NCBI GenBank assembly: GCA_946188395.1
Contig: CAMHUU010000009.1
Span: 18,980-82,979, forward strand
Reading direction: 5' to 3'
Length of the DNA stretch: 64,000 nt
DNA from: an uncultured Prevotellaceae bacterium
Lineage (GTDB): Bacteria; Bacteroidota; Bacteroidia; Bacteroidales; Bacteroidaceae
Positions within the stretch are counted from its first letter, which is position 1. The number at the start of each line of letters is the position of its first letter. The notes under the pieces were generated by a model, which was not told the DNA's origin, did no database searches, and saw nothing but the letters and a program-made list of their open reading frames with translations. Positions 10,301 through 16,645 of this stretch are shown piece after piece. Position numbers and translations under genes: made by a program.

Positions 10301-12118
10301 AGTGCCGTCGGCGTATAACTGGCGGTTGTTGATGGCGTCTTTCCAGTAATTACTAAACGACGTCTTGACATACTCATACTTCGCTTGTCGGGAGTTGGCA
10401 TTGTGGCGCAGCGTATCGCTCCAGTCCACTGCCGTGTGGTAGTAGTAGGCCATCGCCACGGAATCGATGGCGATGAAATCGCTGTTCCTGTCGTATGCCT
10501 TCTTGCTGGTAATCTTACCCTCTTTGACGTAGTCACTCCAAGTGCCGTCGAGGTACGTCTGGTAAAGGCCCCAGTCGTCCCTCTTGTTCTTCGACATTTC
10601 GGGCGATTTCAGCGTCAGCTCGGCGGGATTGGTCCACGTCAGCATGCCTTTGTTCTGGGCTATATTGCCATTGGTGTCTATCATATTGGCGTCGAAGGGA
10701 CCCTTAGTCTTCACCGTCTCCAGCGTAGTTTTGCCGTTGAAGTCCTTGGCATAAGTTACGACGGCACCGTCCTTATCCTGGTCGATGACGAGTTCGCCGT
10801 ATACGGAAATATCGTGCGTGTCGCCCACCTCGTTCTCGGGGAACAGGATGTCCACCACTAAGTAGTGGTCTTCCGGATTGTCGAGCATGGGAATCGTGGG
10901 ATTCTCGGAACCGAATTCCGAGAATTTCGACTTGTCGACGTCGAACCACGTCTTGTAGCGCACCCAGTAATGTACCTTACCTCGGTCTTCGCAGGTCAGC
11001 TGTTCCCAATGAACCTTGGGAGGCTCACTGTCGCCGAACAGGTCCTTCAGCACGACAGTGTGTTTGTCGATTTCCAGTGTCGGGGCTTCCTTCCAGTAAC
11101 TGTTCCTGCCGTTGTCGTTCAGGAACCAGATGAAGAGGGTGAAATACGGTTGGCCGGGTGTAATCACCGAGAAGGTGCGCGTGCCGCTACCGCCATCGGG
11201 GGTGACTGTCATGTCGATGGTGGGGATGTAGATTCGTGCCACATCCTCATCGGCTTTCACGTTCTGGGCGGGGGCTATCAGCAGCACCGCCAACAGGAAA
11301 AATGCCTGTAATTCAGTTCTAAATCGTTTCATCTCTATTTCGTTTTTGTTCTTTTTTCTTAATGAATAGATGTCCTCGGTGGCGTTGGTGCCGGCTTCGA
11401 TCACCGAGCCGTAGTTCACCAGTCCGTAGTAGATGTAACAGAACACGGCGATGCCCAGGGCCATCAAGACGATGAACGGCCACTGATGCGTGGGGAATGC
11501 TGCCGTCACCACGATGCTGCCCAGACCGAAGAAGACGATGAGGTGGCAGCTGACGCGGATGGAGCGCTGGAAACCTATCACCCTCCTCCGGCTCTCGTCC
11601 GTCCACCAGCGCGCATTGTCGTCGTTCTGCGGCAACTGCTTCGTCATTCTACGCACGCGCATGAGCGTACTATAAAATATATACGATATCCACAGGGCAT
11701 GGAGGAAGAATATTCCAAATGCATAATGCATAATGCTTAATGCATAATTAGCCGACGTCCAGTAGGCGATGAGGCCTAGGACGAGGATGCTAACGTCGCG
11801 CACGACGACGCGGCGCGACAGGTAGTTAGGATTCAGCAGCGAGATGTGGCTCCAGCCAAACAGGATTGCCGCCATGTGGAAATAACTCACCGACAGTGCC
11901 GAAGCTCCTGCAGGCCACGTTTCGCGCCACCACAGCTGGCTGTGGGCCACAAAACCTGCCGCGAAAACCAGAAGCGTCAGCGCCGTCAGCAGTCGTGAAC
12001 GGCGATACACCGTGTATTCGCTGTAGTTGACATTGCCCTCCAACAGCGCAACGCTCATCACGATGTTCGCGATGGCGGCTGTCAGCAGCACGATGTAATA
12101 TAGGTCTTGGACAATCAT
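1331..12118 (-). CDS. Giant secreted/surface protein (3595 aa ORF) with LamG/ConA-like, FN3-like and carboxypeptidase-regulatory-like repeats and a T9SS-like C-terminal tail; N-terminal ~262 aa is a multi-TM domain
   Basis: Single ORF. Internal ATG at 11332 begins MKRFRTELQAFFLLAVLLIAPAQNVKADE (signal peptide). Motifs such as GYIDDVRLFTRQLSTSDIEKNY and GAMDEVRLWHGTNTQATIVDRMY (LamG), C-term LAVYNIAGLTVYQG...YIIRETTSAGQVNTYKAKL (sorting-tail-like). Confidence 0.85.
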   Translation of the reverse strand: MIVQDLYYIVLLTAAIANIVMSVALLEGNVNYSEYTVYRRSRLLTALTLLVFAAGFVAHSQLWWRETWPAGASALSVSYFHMAAILFGWSHISLLNPNYLSRRVVVRDVSILVLGLIAYWTSANYALSIMHYAFGIFFLHALWISYIFYSTLMRVRRMTKQLPQNDDNARWWTDESRRRVIGFQRSIRVSCHLIVFFGLGSIVVTAAFPTHQWPFIVLMALGIAVFCYIYYGLVNYGSVIEAGTNATEDIYSLRKKNKNEIEMKRFRTELQAFFLLAVLLIAPAQNVKADEDVARIYIPTIDMTVTPDGGSGTRTFSVITPGQPYFTLFIWFLNDNGRNSYWKEAPTLEIDKHTVVLKDLFGDSEPPKVHWEQLTCEDRGKVHYWVRYKTWFDVDKSKFSEFGSENPTIPMLDNPEDHYLVVDILFPENEVGDTHDISVYGELVIDQDKDGAVVTYAKDFNGKTTLETVKTKGPFDANMIDTNGNIAQNKGMLTWTNPAELTLKSPEMSKNKRDDWGLYQTYLDGTWSDYVKEGKITSKKAYDRNSDFIAIDSVAMAYYYHTAVDWSDTLRHNANSRQAKYEYVKTSFSNYWKDAINNRQLYADGTGYIWGDAFTVIPSGNPGSDGTFTGGSFLFQRKDNQHFTHLALLDAQGDTLTQWCGCSQQESLTIPQGKTVKYIYIECDGLIYGYPVRFVKSGIMDPDDVVYPSELTATPNPWNSEIALKWKANDISTIDLTHKNYDGSYDVYRDGERIGSVDGSTSSDYSYIDGKAEFDKKYTYTVNYIPKAWTDTIPTPCVTDTVMSTMKHTVSITDFQGSAIADGYKLSWKLDCILNKTAGYEFKLYRKEITPDMGVPTPADFDGLEPIKIIGVTSTQPTAYTYTDKDVNSTSSYAYMVALDAQETTITATCMPDGHPDRSHPHGMWASCGTHSDYIHIEWEADVRSGDKMVYKLYRHVIAEGEQNINSKEQSDNAHLQWDYLTTIESTEKNVSYDDHTATPGNYYAYAVMSSVNGSSDVTYMGCDGFIRNTGIINGRVSYEGGKYAVEGARIDLLATGAVGNELFNSLSLSGDQSGLRWAISEKQMHNYFRNRPFSVQMYVNPDNGQDGRCLFDINGTVSLALSGDGSADGYALTATAGSTTVTSQLHLKPSQFTSLAFTYDGSGKSWIHLMAPDSLGHIASEQLFDNVALTWTADQAGVMTIGTTCDTLRSMRGYIDDVRLFTRQLSTSDIEKNYNHYMGGTESDLVAYWSFDEPISTLRRAYDYSSTGSTANENHAKVMAAQRNSDIRPTTEQLALFSLTDTDGHYTIQSIPYANSGNDIGTGYDIIPSKNAHQFDPVSRHITVSADQTTFDDINFTDNSKYTVRGFVYYENTTYPVKGCRFLIDGTEVRTINNDVVTSDDKGEYRFEIPIGNHVVSVVKDGHTFLNGGHYPATGTFNFNKDVSHLTFFDTTKAIVTGRVVGGAIEKEKPLGLGLSTATVGSATLRLLTSSSMEDARNMNVRLDSISGEFIAAADSLYYEQANPDRVQSIAYIGNKQDGQGDVKTIYIKTDPRTGEFAVKLPPVPYYIETIVDNNTEATTALKEKTLLDCSDVTRWQRAAETQTSSAGKVDTLATFDYNTAFVQTYFAAPAISVVQNGSNEGVFGEKNVPAGELGATKDTYTETGGVVTYNYGVPIFTQGMSYRLDVSAYEQYFNYDADAEHPIETRIPSTEGLLTISNPMTQDADTVALAPLDSLGRYVYTFQPLKVNEVAPYTQPLSFALTIGENVYPWNWTYRGKDEPLQCLVLGTKVTGNTSVTAGPDALINIIRDPFGSNSSVTWEKGSELSYGFDVKLKLALNWANTMENEGGLDVTMASGVGTYIFTGSSLAAGVSEGFSWKNSLDVNGGSTWSFENTQSVSTSSEPHFDGPNGDVFVGMSTSFIYGDGLQVMLVDDQAGDYRIGTQPTVAVTQGMDTKFAYSQDYIITQLIPNFKRLREVRLRQVSQEYLETARSQFHNDTDSIVYMTSLTPDDPRFGTSLDDPVWGDDAVSYYKLNWGPDSLYYYGPSYTAFLPVSGKYADEEESWDAIRTINSNIQIWEGFLATNEESKVKAINREPKTTISFSGTTLSYDHIETTTGSEGISFETAASVYQKYKVGAKIKNTATNTASGSYGIEYEQSFNPSLIFGQTMHSSYTVNIADNVANNTHEMAVYDADDGFGYIFRQVSGQTSCPYEGLQLTKYYEPGNHELSKATTQIEVPHIDCDQRIVTAADPDEGAFFNLKLSNPSVAQVYDTTENDFILQVVSDKWGSLAEVKFNGEEKPSSLGVSLSPGDSVMITMKVKPKDKEVIHLDSLHLCLYSECQSSISDDIIVAAHFQPQAEKIELASSRTLVNTATDSTLVLTATGYKPTSTILNAVKLQQRKQGSPDWATLHSWVTGVPAGDNESALVSERIDTLIDMHSNIAYPDATYEFRAVTDCTVAGESVLGESETITVIKDVTLPRPLYLPEPADGILSPGDNITVTFNEDIYSQSLNKPDNFSLQAVLNTDSVAHEVALRLDGATTPAATTQADLMLGNTSFTVCTWLKASGTPGTILRHGEGANALRLNLDADGHLTAYITDENGMAQPYTSPTTIPHDEWVYLGVSYDVNAGTLSAHYTSANNEDVLIGGVSVGQHATSQGRIYLGENLHGAMHELSFYSTSLDWTSIKMQMYEGKSHSKPSLIGYWHLDEGHGTKSEDLARSRHMLIASPTAWYLENENIALALGGTASVAIPLGELSAKESTSFLIEAWALDSGSPAESASLFSLDNGGKLDLIVTGDGNLKLVTDSTTVTTTVAPFTPNEWHHVALNVLRGTASEANLIVDGTSVFTLPTSAVPALEGARLWLGRGMTGAMDEVRLWHGTNTQATIVDRMYTRIDATDERGLVGYYPFEKSTYDEYDQRVYGFSLENFGYEHKASTALVTDGGAVAPQAAGSAPGLKSAPHKTLLDFDFVADERTVSITLDHSPQALEGCIVNTTLHDFYDMHTNVGNPVTWSFVVRQNPLTWNTTEVSTKVSAGNGGTFTATLTNMSGTTQDWSFVELPSWLTANMTSGTILANQTQDIEFTVPSGIAIGKYFATVSVRAAIGIDTPLDISVSAEGQRPDWSKPEGYDDYMTVVAQIKLDGIVSTDPDDMLGAFTDPADGGLGECLGAAQPTYNESRDAYYVRLMVYGNSTIVGDTVRFRIYDASTGLTYPLTNVSTPVLFTIDGSAGSFDNPVIVENTDKVLQTLPLYQGTNWVSLYLAPDKNQVSTLFQPVTGQISAIDFADGLTVSYDGTAWSADHPVGTAEMMKVSMNAQAELPVVGDAVNPADYPFTIKPGNNWIGVPSGNAMPIGDAFTALSPVEGDQVKGQTGFSIYENTSWVGDLQFIEPGQGYVYTSGADHEKTFCFPSSVPARQGVRRLDNLKGIAANYRYAHNMALVCTVHNEYGEPTDVTSVEVHDATGELRGRTTRLFRDSLLLLVVSGQTEGEPLVVRANVRGADDGQYATLLHFKRDHLTGTLRRPLVIGAATTDIAALVFAADSQLAVYNIAGLTVYQGPASQFDKHQLLPDAVYIIRETTSAGQVNTYKAKLDR
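11718..11750. repeat. Heptanucleotide array (ATGCATA family) inside giant ORF N-terminal TM domain
   Basis: aatgcataatgcataatgcttaatgcataatta; translated on - strand as NYALSIMHYAF. Confidence 0.8.
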
Positions 12119-12140
12119 GGGCTTCGATTTTTAAATGGTT

Positions 12141-12217
12141 GGGTCTATGGCCGACCCCTTCAGTTTTTGTTTCTTTTTTTTTTTCTCAAATCTTAATGGT
12201 GGGTCTATGGTCGACCC
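12141..12217. repeat. Two palindromic direct-repeat copies in the leader of the giant ORF
   Basis: GGGTCTATGGCCGACCC (12141-12157) and GGGTCTATGGTCGACCC (12201-12217), exactly 60 bp apart. Confidence 0.8.
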
Positions 12218-12242
12218 CCAGAATTTTGATTTCACACTGCAA

Positions 12243-12303
12243 GGACGGTGCAAACCGAGTGCAATCAAGCTTGCTTGAATTGCCGAGGTGCAGCCCGTTC
12301 TCG
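12243..12303. repeat. Imperfect palindromic leader element (CAATCAAGCTTGCTTGAATTGCCGAG)
   Basis: Strong dyad CAATCAAGC/TTG/CTTGAATTG followed by CCGAGGTGCAGCC; related copy at ~59835-59900. Confidence 0.55.
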
Positions 12304-12315
12304 CATTTTCGAATG

Positions 12316-12323
12316 CAAAGGTA
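12316..12323 (-). promoter_or_regulatory. Bacteroidetes -7 box (TACCTTTG) for the giant ORF
   Basis: Reverse complement of caaaggta matches TAnnTTTG. Confidence 0.6.
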
Positions 12324-12342
12324 CGAACATTTTTTCTATTAA

Positions 12343-12413
12343 GGTGTACAAAAATTAAGAATGGTGTTCAAAAATTAAGAATTAGGTGTTCAAATTGTGA
12401 GAATTTGAACACC
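12343..12413. promoter_or_regulatory. Three direct repeats GGTGTNCAAAnATTAAGAAT spaced 20-22 bp; the last forms a perfect 12-bp inverted repeat
   Basis: ggtgtaca (12343), ggtgttca (12363), ggtgttca (12385); GGTGTTCAAATT-GTGAG-AATTTGAACACC (12385-12413). Confidence 0.75.
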
Positions 12414-12428
12414 CCCAACGGCATTGCT

Positions 12429-12454
12429 ATTTCCCGATGAAATGGGCGTTTTTT
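12429..12454 (+). repeat. Left copy of perfect 26-bp inverted repeat flanking AraC regulator
   Basis: ATTTCCCGATGAAATGGGCGTTTTTT; exact reverse complement at 13668-13693. Confidence 0.95.
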
Positions 12455-12529
12455 GAAATTAATTGTAAAAATACTCGTTTCGTATTTAAAAAAGTTAATT
12501 TTTTCTTTGTTTTTTCGTTCGATAATTCG

Positions 12530-12537
12530 TAATTTTG
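12530..12537 (+). promoter_or_regulatory. -7 box (TAATTTTG) 4 nt upstream of the GTG start of the AraC regulator
   Basis: TAATTTTG CCGC GTG; matches TAnnTTTG. Confidence 0.55.
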
Positions 12538-12541
12538 CCGC

Positions 12542-13669
12542 GTGATTCCTATCGAGCACATCCAGTTCGCTGCCATCACGCTGACGGGTTTCCTGACCCT
12601 GATGCTGGTGTTCATGCTGCCCCTGCGTGGCGAGGGCGGACAGGTCTACAACCGTTCCCGCTGGCTCATGGTGGCTGGTACGGCCCTGTTGCCCGTACAA
12701 TTTCTGTTGCAATACACGCTACATTTCCGCCAGATGGGCGTTGAACCTGCCGTGCTGGTCAATCTGCTATTCTTCATTCCCTGCGCGTGGCTCCTCGGCA
12801 TGGCCATTCTCAACCTGCTGCGTCAGAATTCCCTGCGCCGTCAGGACTGGCTCGTCGGTTTAGGCTGTTATGTCGTGGTGGTTGTTCTGCTCCTTGGCGC
12901 TAATCCCACCGCAGGCCACGGCGTCCTTGCCGTCACCCGGCGGCTTTATTTTGCCGAGGTCCTCAGTGCCATCGTCTATGCCGCCATGCAGTTCCACTAC
13001 ACGGCCCGTCTGTGGCAGGAGTTCCGCCGCGTGCGCTTGGCCATGGACAACTATTTCGACCGCGAGCGCCGCGGCGTCATCCGTTGGATGCGCAACAGCA
13101 CCATGCTGCTCTCCCTCTCGGCGGTTTTCGCACCGGCCGTCATCTTCTGGTCCGGACCCTTGCTGGTCGTCTATACCCTTATCATCTTCTTCTGCATCAG
13201 CTATACCGTCGTCAGCTTCTATGGCTACGGACTCGACCGTCACCGCCTGAACGATCTGCAACAGGTTGAGCGTTCCTTGCAGGAGGACGAACAGCAGGCT
13301 GCTGCCGACAGCGAGGCTGGCGGCGAACTCTCCGAGCACGACATGAAGCGCATCGCCGCCGCCGTCGACCGTTGGCTCGCCCGTGGAGGCCATCTCCATG
13401 CCGGCATCACCATTCAGACCGCCACCGACGAGATGCATGTGCCGCGCTACCTCTTCTCCGCGTGGCTCAAGACCACCCGCCAGGGCCTGTTCAACCCCTG
13501 GCTCACCTATCATCGCATCGAGGAGGCTAAGCAGCAGCTTACCCTCCATCCCGAATGGAACAACGACACCATTGCCGAATACTGCGGTTTCAACACCCGC
13601 ACCTATTTCCAAACCACCTTCAAGCGTCTCACCGGCGTCACTCCCCAGGAATTCCTCGCCCAGCAGTAA
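12542..13669 (+). CDS. AraC-family transcriptional regulator with N-terminal multi-TM sensor domain
   Basis: Hydrophobic N-terminal half; C-terminus HAGITIQTATDEMHVPRYLFSAWLKTTRQGLFNPWLTYHRIEEAKQQLTLHPEWNNDTIAEYCGFNTRTYFQTTFKRLTGVTPQEFL is an AraC HTH. Confidence 0.9.
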   Translation: MIPIEHIQFAAITLTGFLTLMLVFMLPLRGEGGQVYNRSRWLMVAGTALLPVQFLLQYTLHFRQMGVEPAVLVNLLFFIPCAWLLGMAILNLLRQNSLRRQDWLVGLGCYVVVVVLLLGANPTAGHGVLAVTRRLYFAEVLSAIVYAAMQFHYTARLWQEFRRVRLAMDNYFDRERRGVIRWMRNSTMLLSLSAVFAPAVIFWSGPLLVVYTLIIFFCISYTVVSFYGYGLDRHRLNDLQQVERSLQEDEQQAAADSEAGGELSEHDMKRIAAAVDRWLARGGHLHAGITIQTATDEMHVPRYLFSAWLKTTRQGLFNPWLTYHRIEEAKQQLTLHPEWNNDTIAEYCGFNTRTYFQTTFKRLTGVTPQEFLAQQ

Positions 13670-13693
13670 AAAACGCCCATTTCATCGGGAAAT
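13668..13693 (-). repeat. Right copy of perfect 26-bp inverted repeat; overlaps regulator stop codon
   Basis: AAAAAACGCCCATTTCATCGGGAAAT. Confidence 0.95.
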
Positions 13694-13714
13694 TGGGGTT
13701 GTGCTGACAAAACG

Positions 13715-13743
13715 AAGTGACAAAGTGACAAGTGACAAAAGTC
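13715..13743. repeat. Short tandem array (AAGTGAC family)
   Basis: aagtgacaaagtgacaagtgacaaaagtc. Confidence 0.7.
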
Positions 13744-13991
13744 ATTTTCTAAACATTGTCTCGACGAGTCGACAAGTCGACCACCTATTTATATAGTATC
13801 ACGAATAAGTGGCTCTCGTTACTTGACAGAAGGCTTCTGTGAGTCAAGAAAAGGCTCCTGCTGATGATTATGAGACACCCGCCGCGGAGGCTGAAAAATA
13901 AATGAAAATAGATGTGTTTTCTTTTGGTGTTTTCATTATTTTTTCGTATCTTTGCAGAGTGAAAATACAATTAGCGAAAATAGTGATTAAA

Positions 13992-16316
13992 ATGAAGAAA
14001 TTTGTTTGTTTTGCACTGACGTTGATGTGTGCTATGGGGCTTTGGGCCCAGGTGGTTGCGGGTGGCAGCAAGATGTCGCCTTGGTTGCTTGAACAGTACC
14101 GGCAACAGCAGACAGCCGTGAGACAGCATGGCGGACCGTTGCGCGTACAGGGCCGTCCGGTGATGAAATATATGCTTGCGCTGGTGAGCAGTACCGATGG
14201 TTCAGCCACTGTGAAACAGAAGGGTGGTGTGGTATGGCAGGACTTCGGCCATGGCATCTGTGCCGCCTTCCTGCCCATGGACAGCCTCGGCGTGCTCGAC
14301 CAGAGCGATGCCATCCTGCGCATGGAGGCCAGTCAGTTGTCTGCCATACAGAACGACACGTCGGCGTTGATTCTTGGCGTCGACAAGCTGGCGTCGGCAG
14401 CCACCCCGCTGCCACAGGCCTTTACCGGCAAGGGCGTCTGTGCTGCCGTCATGGACATTGGCTTCGACTTCACCCATCCCGCTTTCCGTAATGCTGATGG
14501 CACGTCGCGCATCCAGTGGTTCTGGGATCCGATGGCCCCTGATGCCAACGACGATGTGGTAGGCGTGTTCTATACCTCACCCGAGCAGATGCTGCTGGCA
14601 CGCCACTGCATCAATGCCGATACCGATAATCACGGCTGTCACGTCATGGGTTCGATGGCCGGTAACGGACTGGACGGTCGTTTCGTGGGTATGGCTCCCG
14701 AGGCCGACATTCGCGGTGCCTATATCCCCCTCGGCCACATTAATGAAGAATTCTTGGACCATTTCGCTGACTATGTGGCGCGTCATATCGGCATCGACTT
14801 GCCCTTCGACGATACCTTTTTTGACGTGGGATTGAGCAATATCGTCGAACTGGTGGAGCTTTATAAGATTTTCGAGGCTGCCGATGCCGCTGGACAGCCC
14901 TGTGTCGTCAACTGGAGCTTTGGCGCCGCGGCGAACTTCATTGACGACCTTTCACTCTATGAACAGGTGTTCAACCAGCTCGTCGGCCCTGGACACATCG
15001 TCGCCGTTGCGGCAGGAAATGATGGTGGTATGATGACCTATCTGAAGAAGTCCGCCACCGAGCCCCTCGACCATGCCATCTATTACAAGTCGGCGCAAAA
15101 GCCCTTCTATGCTTTCGATATCCGCGGCGAGGACAACACCCCCGACTTCATCCTCACGATGACCTTCGACGGTCTGGAGAAAACCATCGTCTTCGATACC
15201 CGTGCGGCAAAGGATGCCGCGTCGAAGGGCGAAGAATATAAGGACAGCATCCTGTTGCCCAAGCCCGACAAATGGGATGACGCCACCATGGGTGACTATG
15301 TGCAGGCGGACAACAAGCTCATGGTGTACTTCATGCCCGATAAACAGGCCGGTGGCCACATCGGTTACCTCGCGTTGCTCATGCTGCCTGAAAGCTATGC
15401 CAAAGCCCCTGACATACTGGGGCGGTTGCAGATTGATACTCCCGTAGGACTGGAATTGATCAACGACTGCCGGTTCCCCGGCAAGACTGTGTTCAGCAAT
15501 AAGAACCACGTCAATTCGCGTGGCTGCAACGTCGGCACCATTGGCGCCCCCGCCTTCCTGGACCGTGCCATCACCGTCGGTGCCATGCACCACCGCACGG
15601 AGTTTACCAACGTCAATGGTGAGCCCGCCACCTATATTGCGCTGGGTAGCGAAGAGGGTCATCTCACCAGTTTCAGTTCTTGCGGACCGACTGTCGATGG
15701 ACGTATCAAACCCGATGTGGTGGCGCCCGGTCATAACATCCTCTCTGCGCTGAATAGCTTCTACAAGAAAAATGGCGATGACGAAGCCACCAAAAAGGAG
15801 GTCACCCCGCTTGCGGCATACCGTGCCCGTCACTACGGCCGCGACTATGCCATGTGGGCCATGAGCGGTACGTCGATGGCCACACCGATTACCGCTGGTG
15901 TCATTGCCCTGTGGCTGCAGGCCAAGCCCGACCTCACCCCTGAGGACATCCACGGCGTCATTGAGCGTACCAGCCACCAGCCCGAGCCCGATTTCTCGGG
16001 AACCGACAAGAACATTTTCTATGGCTGGGGCGAGATTGATGCCTATGCCGGACTGCTCGACATCCTCGGTTTGCCCACCAGCATTCCCGGCCTGTCGCAG
16101 CACCAGCCGCAGGGCGTCACCTTCCGCATGACGGACGGGCGGCTCTTCATCGACGGTGCAGCCGACGGTACCCCCGTGCACATCTATACCACCGACGGAC
16201 GCCTCGTCACCGCTACGCGTCTTGCCGGTGGCAGCATCACCCTGCCCGCAGGAAGCCCCGCCGGTGTCTATGCCGTACAGGTTGGCACTTTGGGCTCTAC
16301 CCTGATCCGCAAATAG
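13992..16316 (+). CDS. Secreted S8 family (subtilisin-like) serine peptidase with sorting-tail-like C-terminus
   Basis: MKKFVCFALTLMCAMGLWAQ signal; AAVMDIGFDFTHPAF (Asp), DNHGCHVMGSMAG (His), MSGTSMATPITAGVIAL (Ser); C-term VHIYTTDGRLV...AGVYAVQVGTLGSTLIRK. Confidence 0.92.
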   Translation: MKKFVCFALTLMCAMGLWAQVVAGGSKMSPWLLEQYRQQQTAVRQHGGPLRVQGRPVMKYMLALVSSTDGSATVKQKGGVVWQDFGHGICAAFLPMDSLGVLDQSDAILRMEASQLSAIQNDTSALILGVDKLASAATPLPQAFTGKGVCAAVMDIGFDFTHPAFRNADGTSRIQWFWDPMAPDANDDVVGVFYTSPEQMLLARHCINADTDNHGCHVMGSMAGNGLDGRFVGMAPEADIRGAYIPLGHINEEFLDHFADYVARHIGIDLPFDDTFFDVGLSNIVELVELYKIFEAADAAGQPCVVNWSFGAAANFIDDLSLYEQVFNQLVGPGHIVAVAAGNDGGMMTYLKKSATEPLDHAIYYKSAQKPFYAFDIRGEDNTPDFILTMTFDGLEKTIVFDTRAAKDAASKGEEYKDSILLPKPDKWDDATMGDYVQADNKLMVYFMPDKQAGGHIGYLALLMLPESYAKAPDILGRLQIDTPVGLELINDCRFPGKTVFSNKNHVNSRGCNVGTIGAPAFLDRAITVGAMHHRTEFTNVNGEPATYIALGSEEGHLTSFSSCGPTVDGRIKPDVVAPGHNILSALNSFYKKNGDDEATKKEVTPLAAYRARHYGRDYAMWAMSGTSMATPITAGVIALWLQAKPDLTPEDIHGVIERTSHQPEPDFSGTDKNIFYGWGEIDAYAGLLDILGLPTSIPGLSQHQPQGVTFRMTDGRLFIDGAADGTPVHIYTTDGRLVTATRLAGGSITLPAGSPAGVYAVQVGTLGSTLIRK

Positions 16317-16350
16317 TTGTTGGAAGATATAGACAATCAAGAAAAGAAAA

Positions 16351-16387
16351 AAAATCGGACTGATGTTTTGTCGGTCTGATTTTTTTT
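16351..16387 (+). terminator. Hairpin terminator after S8 peptidase
   Basis: AATCGGACTGA-TGTTTTG-TCGGTCTGATT followed by T-run; G:U-paired stem. Confidence 0.75.
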
Positions 16388-16404
16388 CGTACCTTTGTCC
16401 GCGA

Positions 16405-16625
16405 TATGGTGATGTACTGGTGTTTCACCGGTGCATGAAAAGGGAATCAGGTGTAAGACCTGAGCAGTACCCGCTACTGTAATCTCCATTATGGAAAGCC
16501 CAAAGGAAGCCACTGACGAATTGATAATTGACAATTGATAATTGGCAATTAATAGGAGTTGGGAAGGCGGACTTTTCGGAGAGAGCCAGGAAACCTGCCA
16601 CGTCGGACGAACAGAAGCGAAAGCC
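16405..16625 (+). promoter_or_regulatory. Cobalamin riboswitch containing an inserted heptamer array
   Basis: GGTGCATGAAAAGGGAATCAGGTGTAAGACCTGAGCAGTACCCGCTACTGTAATCTCC...GCCACTG...GGGAAGGC...GAGAGCCAGGAAACCTGCC; TACCTTTG -7 box just upstream. Confidence 0.92.
16519..16550. repeat. Heptanucleotide array (AATTGAT family) inside riboswitch
   Basis: aattgat aattgac aattgat aattggc aatt. Confidence 0.9.
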
Positions 16626-16645
16626 CCGGGAATAGGGCTGAGCAG

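Noticed and set aside
12368-12712. 114-aa minus-strand ORF between the giant gene and the AraC regulator
   Set aside because: Overlaps the regulator start, the inverted repeat and promoter elements; no coding character.
12429-13693. Inverted repeats considered as an insertion sequence
   Set aside because: The enclosed ORF is an AraC regulator with TM domain, no transposase motif; no clear target-site duplication seen next to the repeats.
1274-16387. Similar AATCGGACTGA hairpins at 1274 and 16351 as a regulatory pair
   Set aside because: Both sit at gene ends with T-runs and are adequately explained as terminators.
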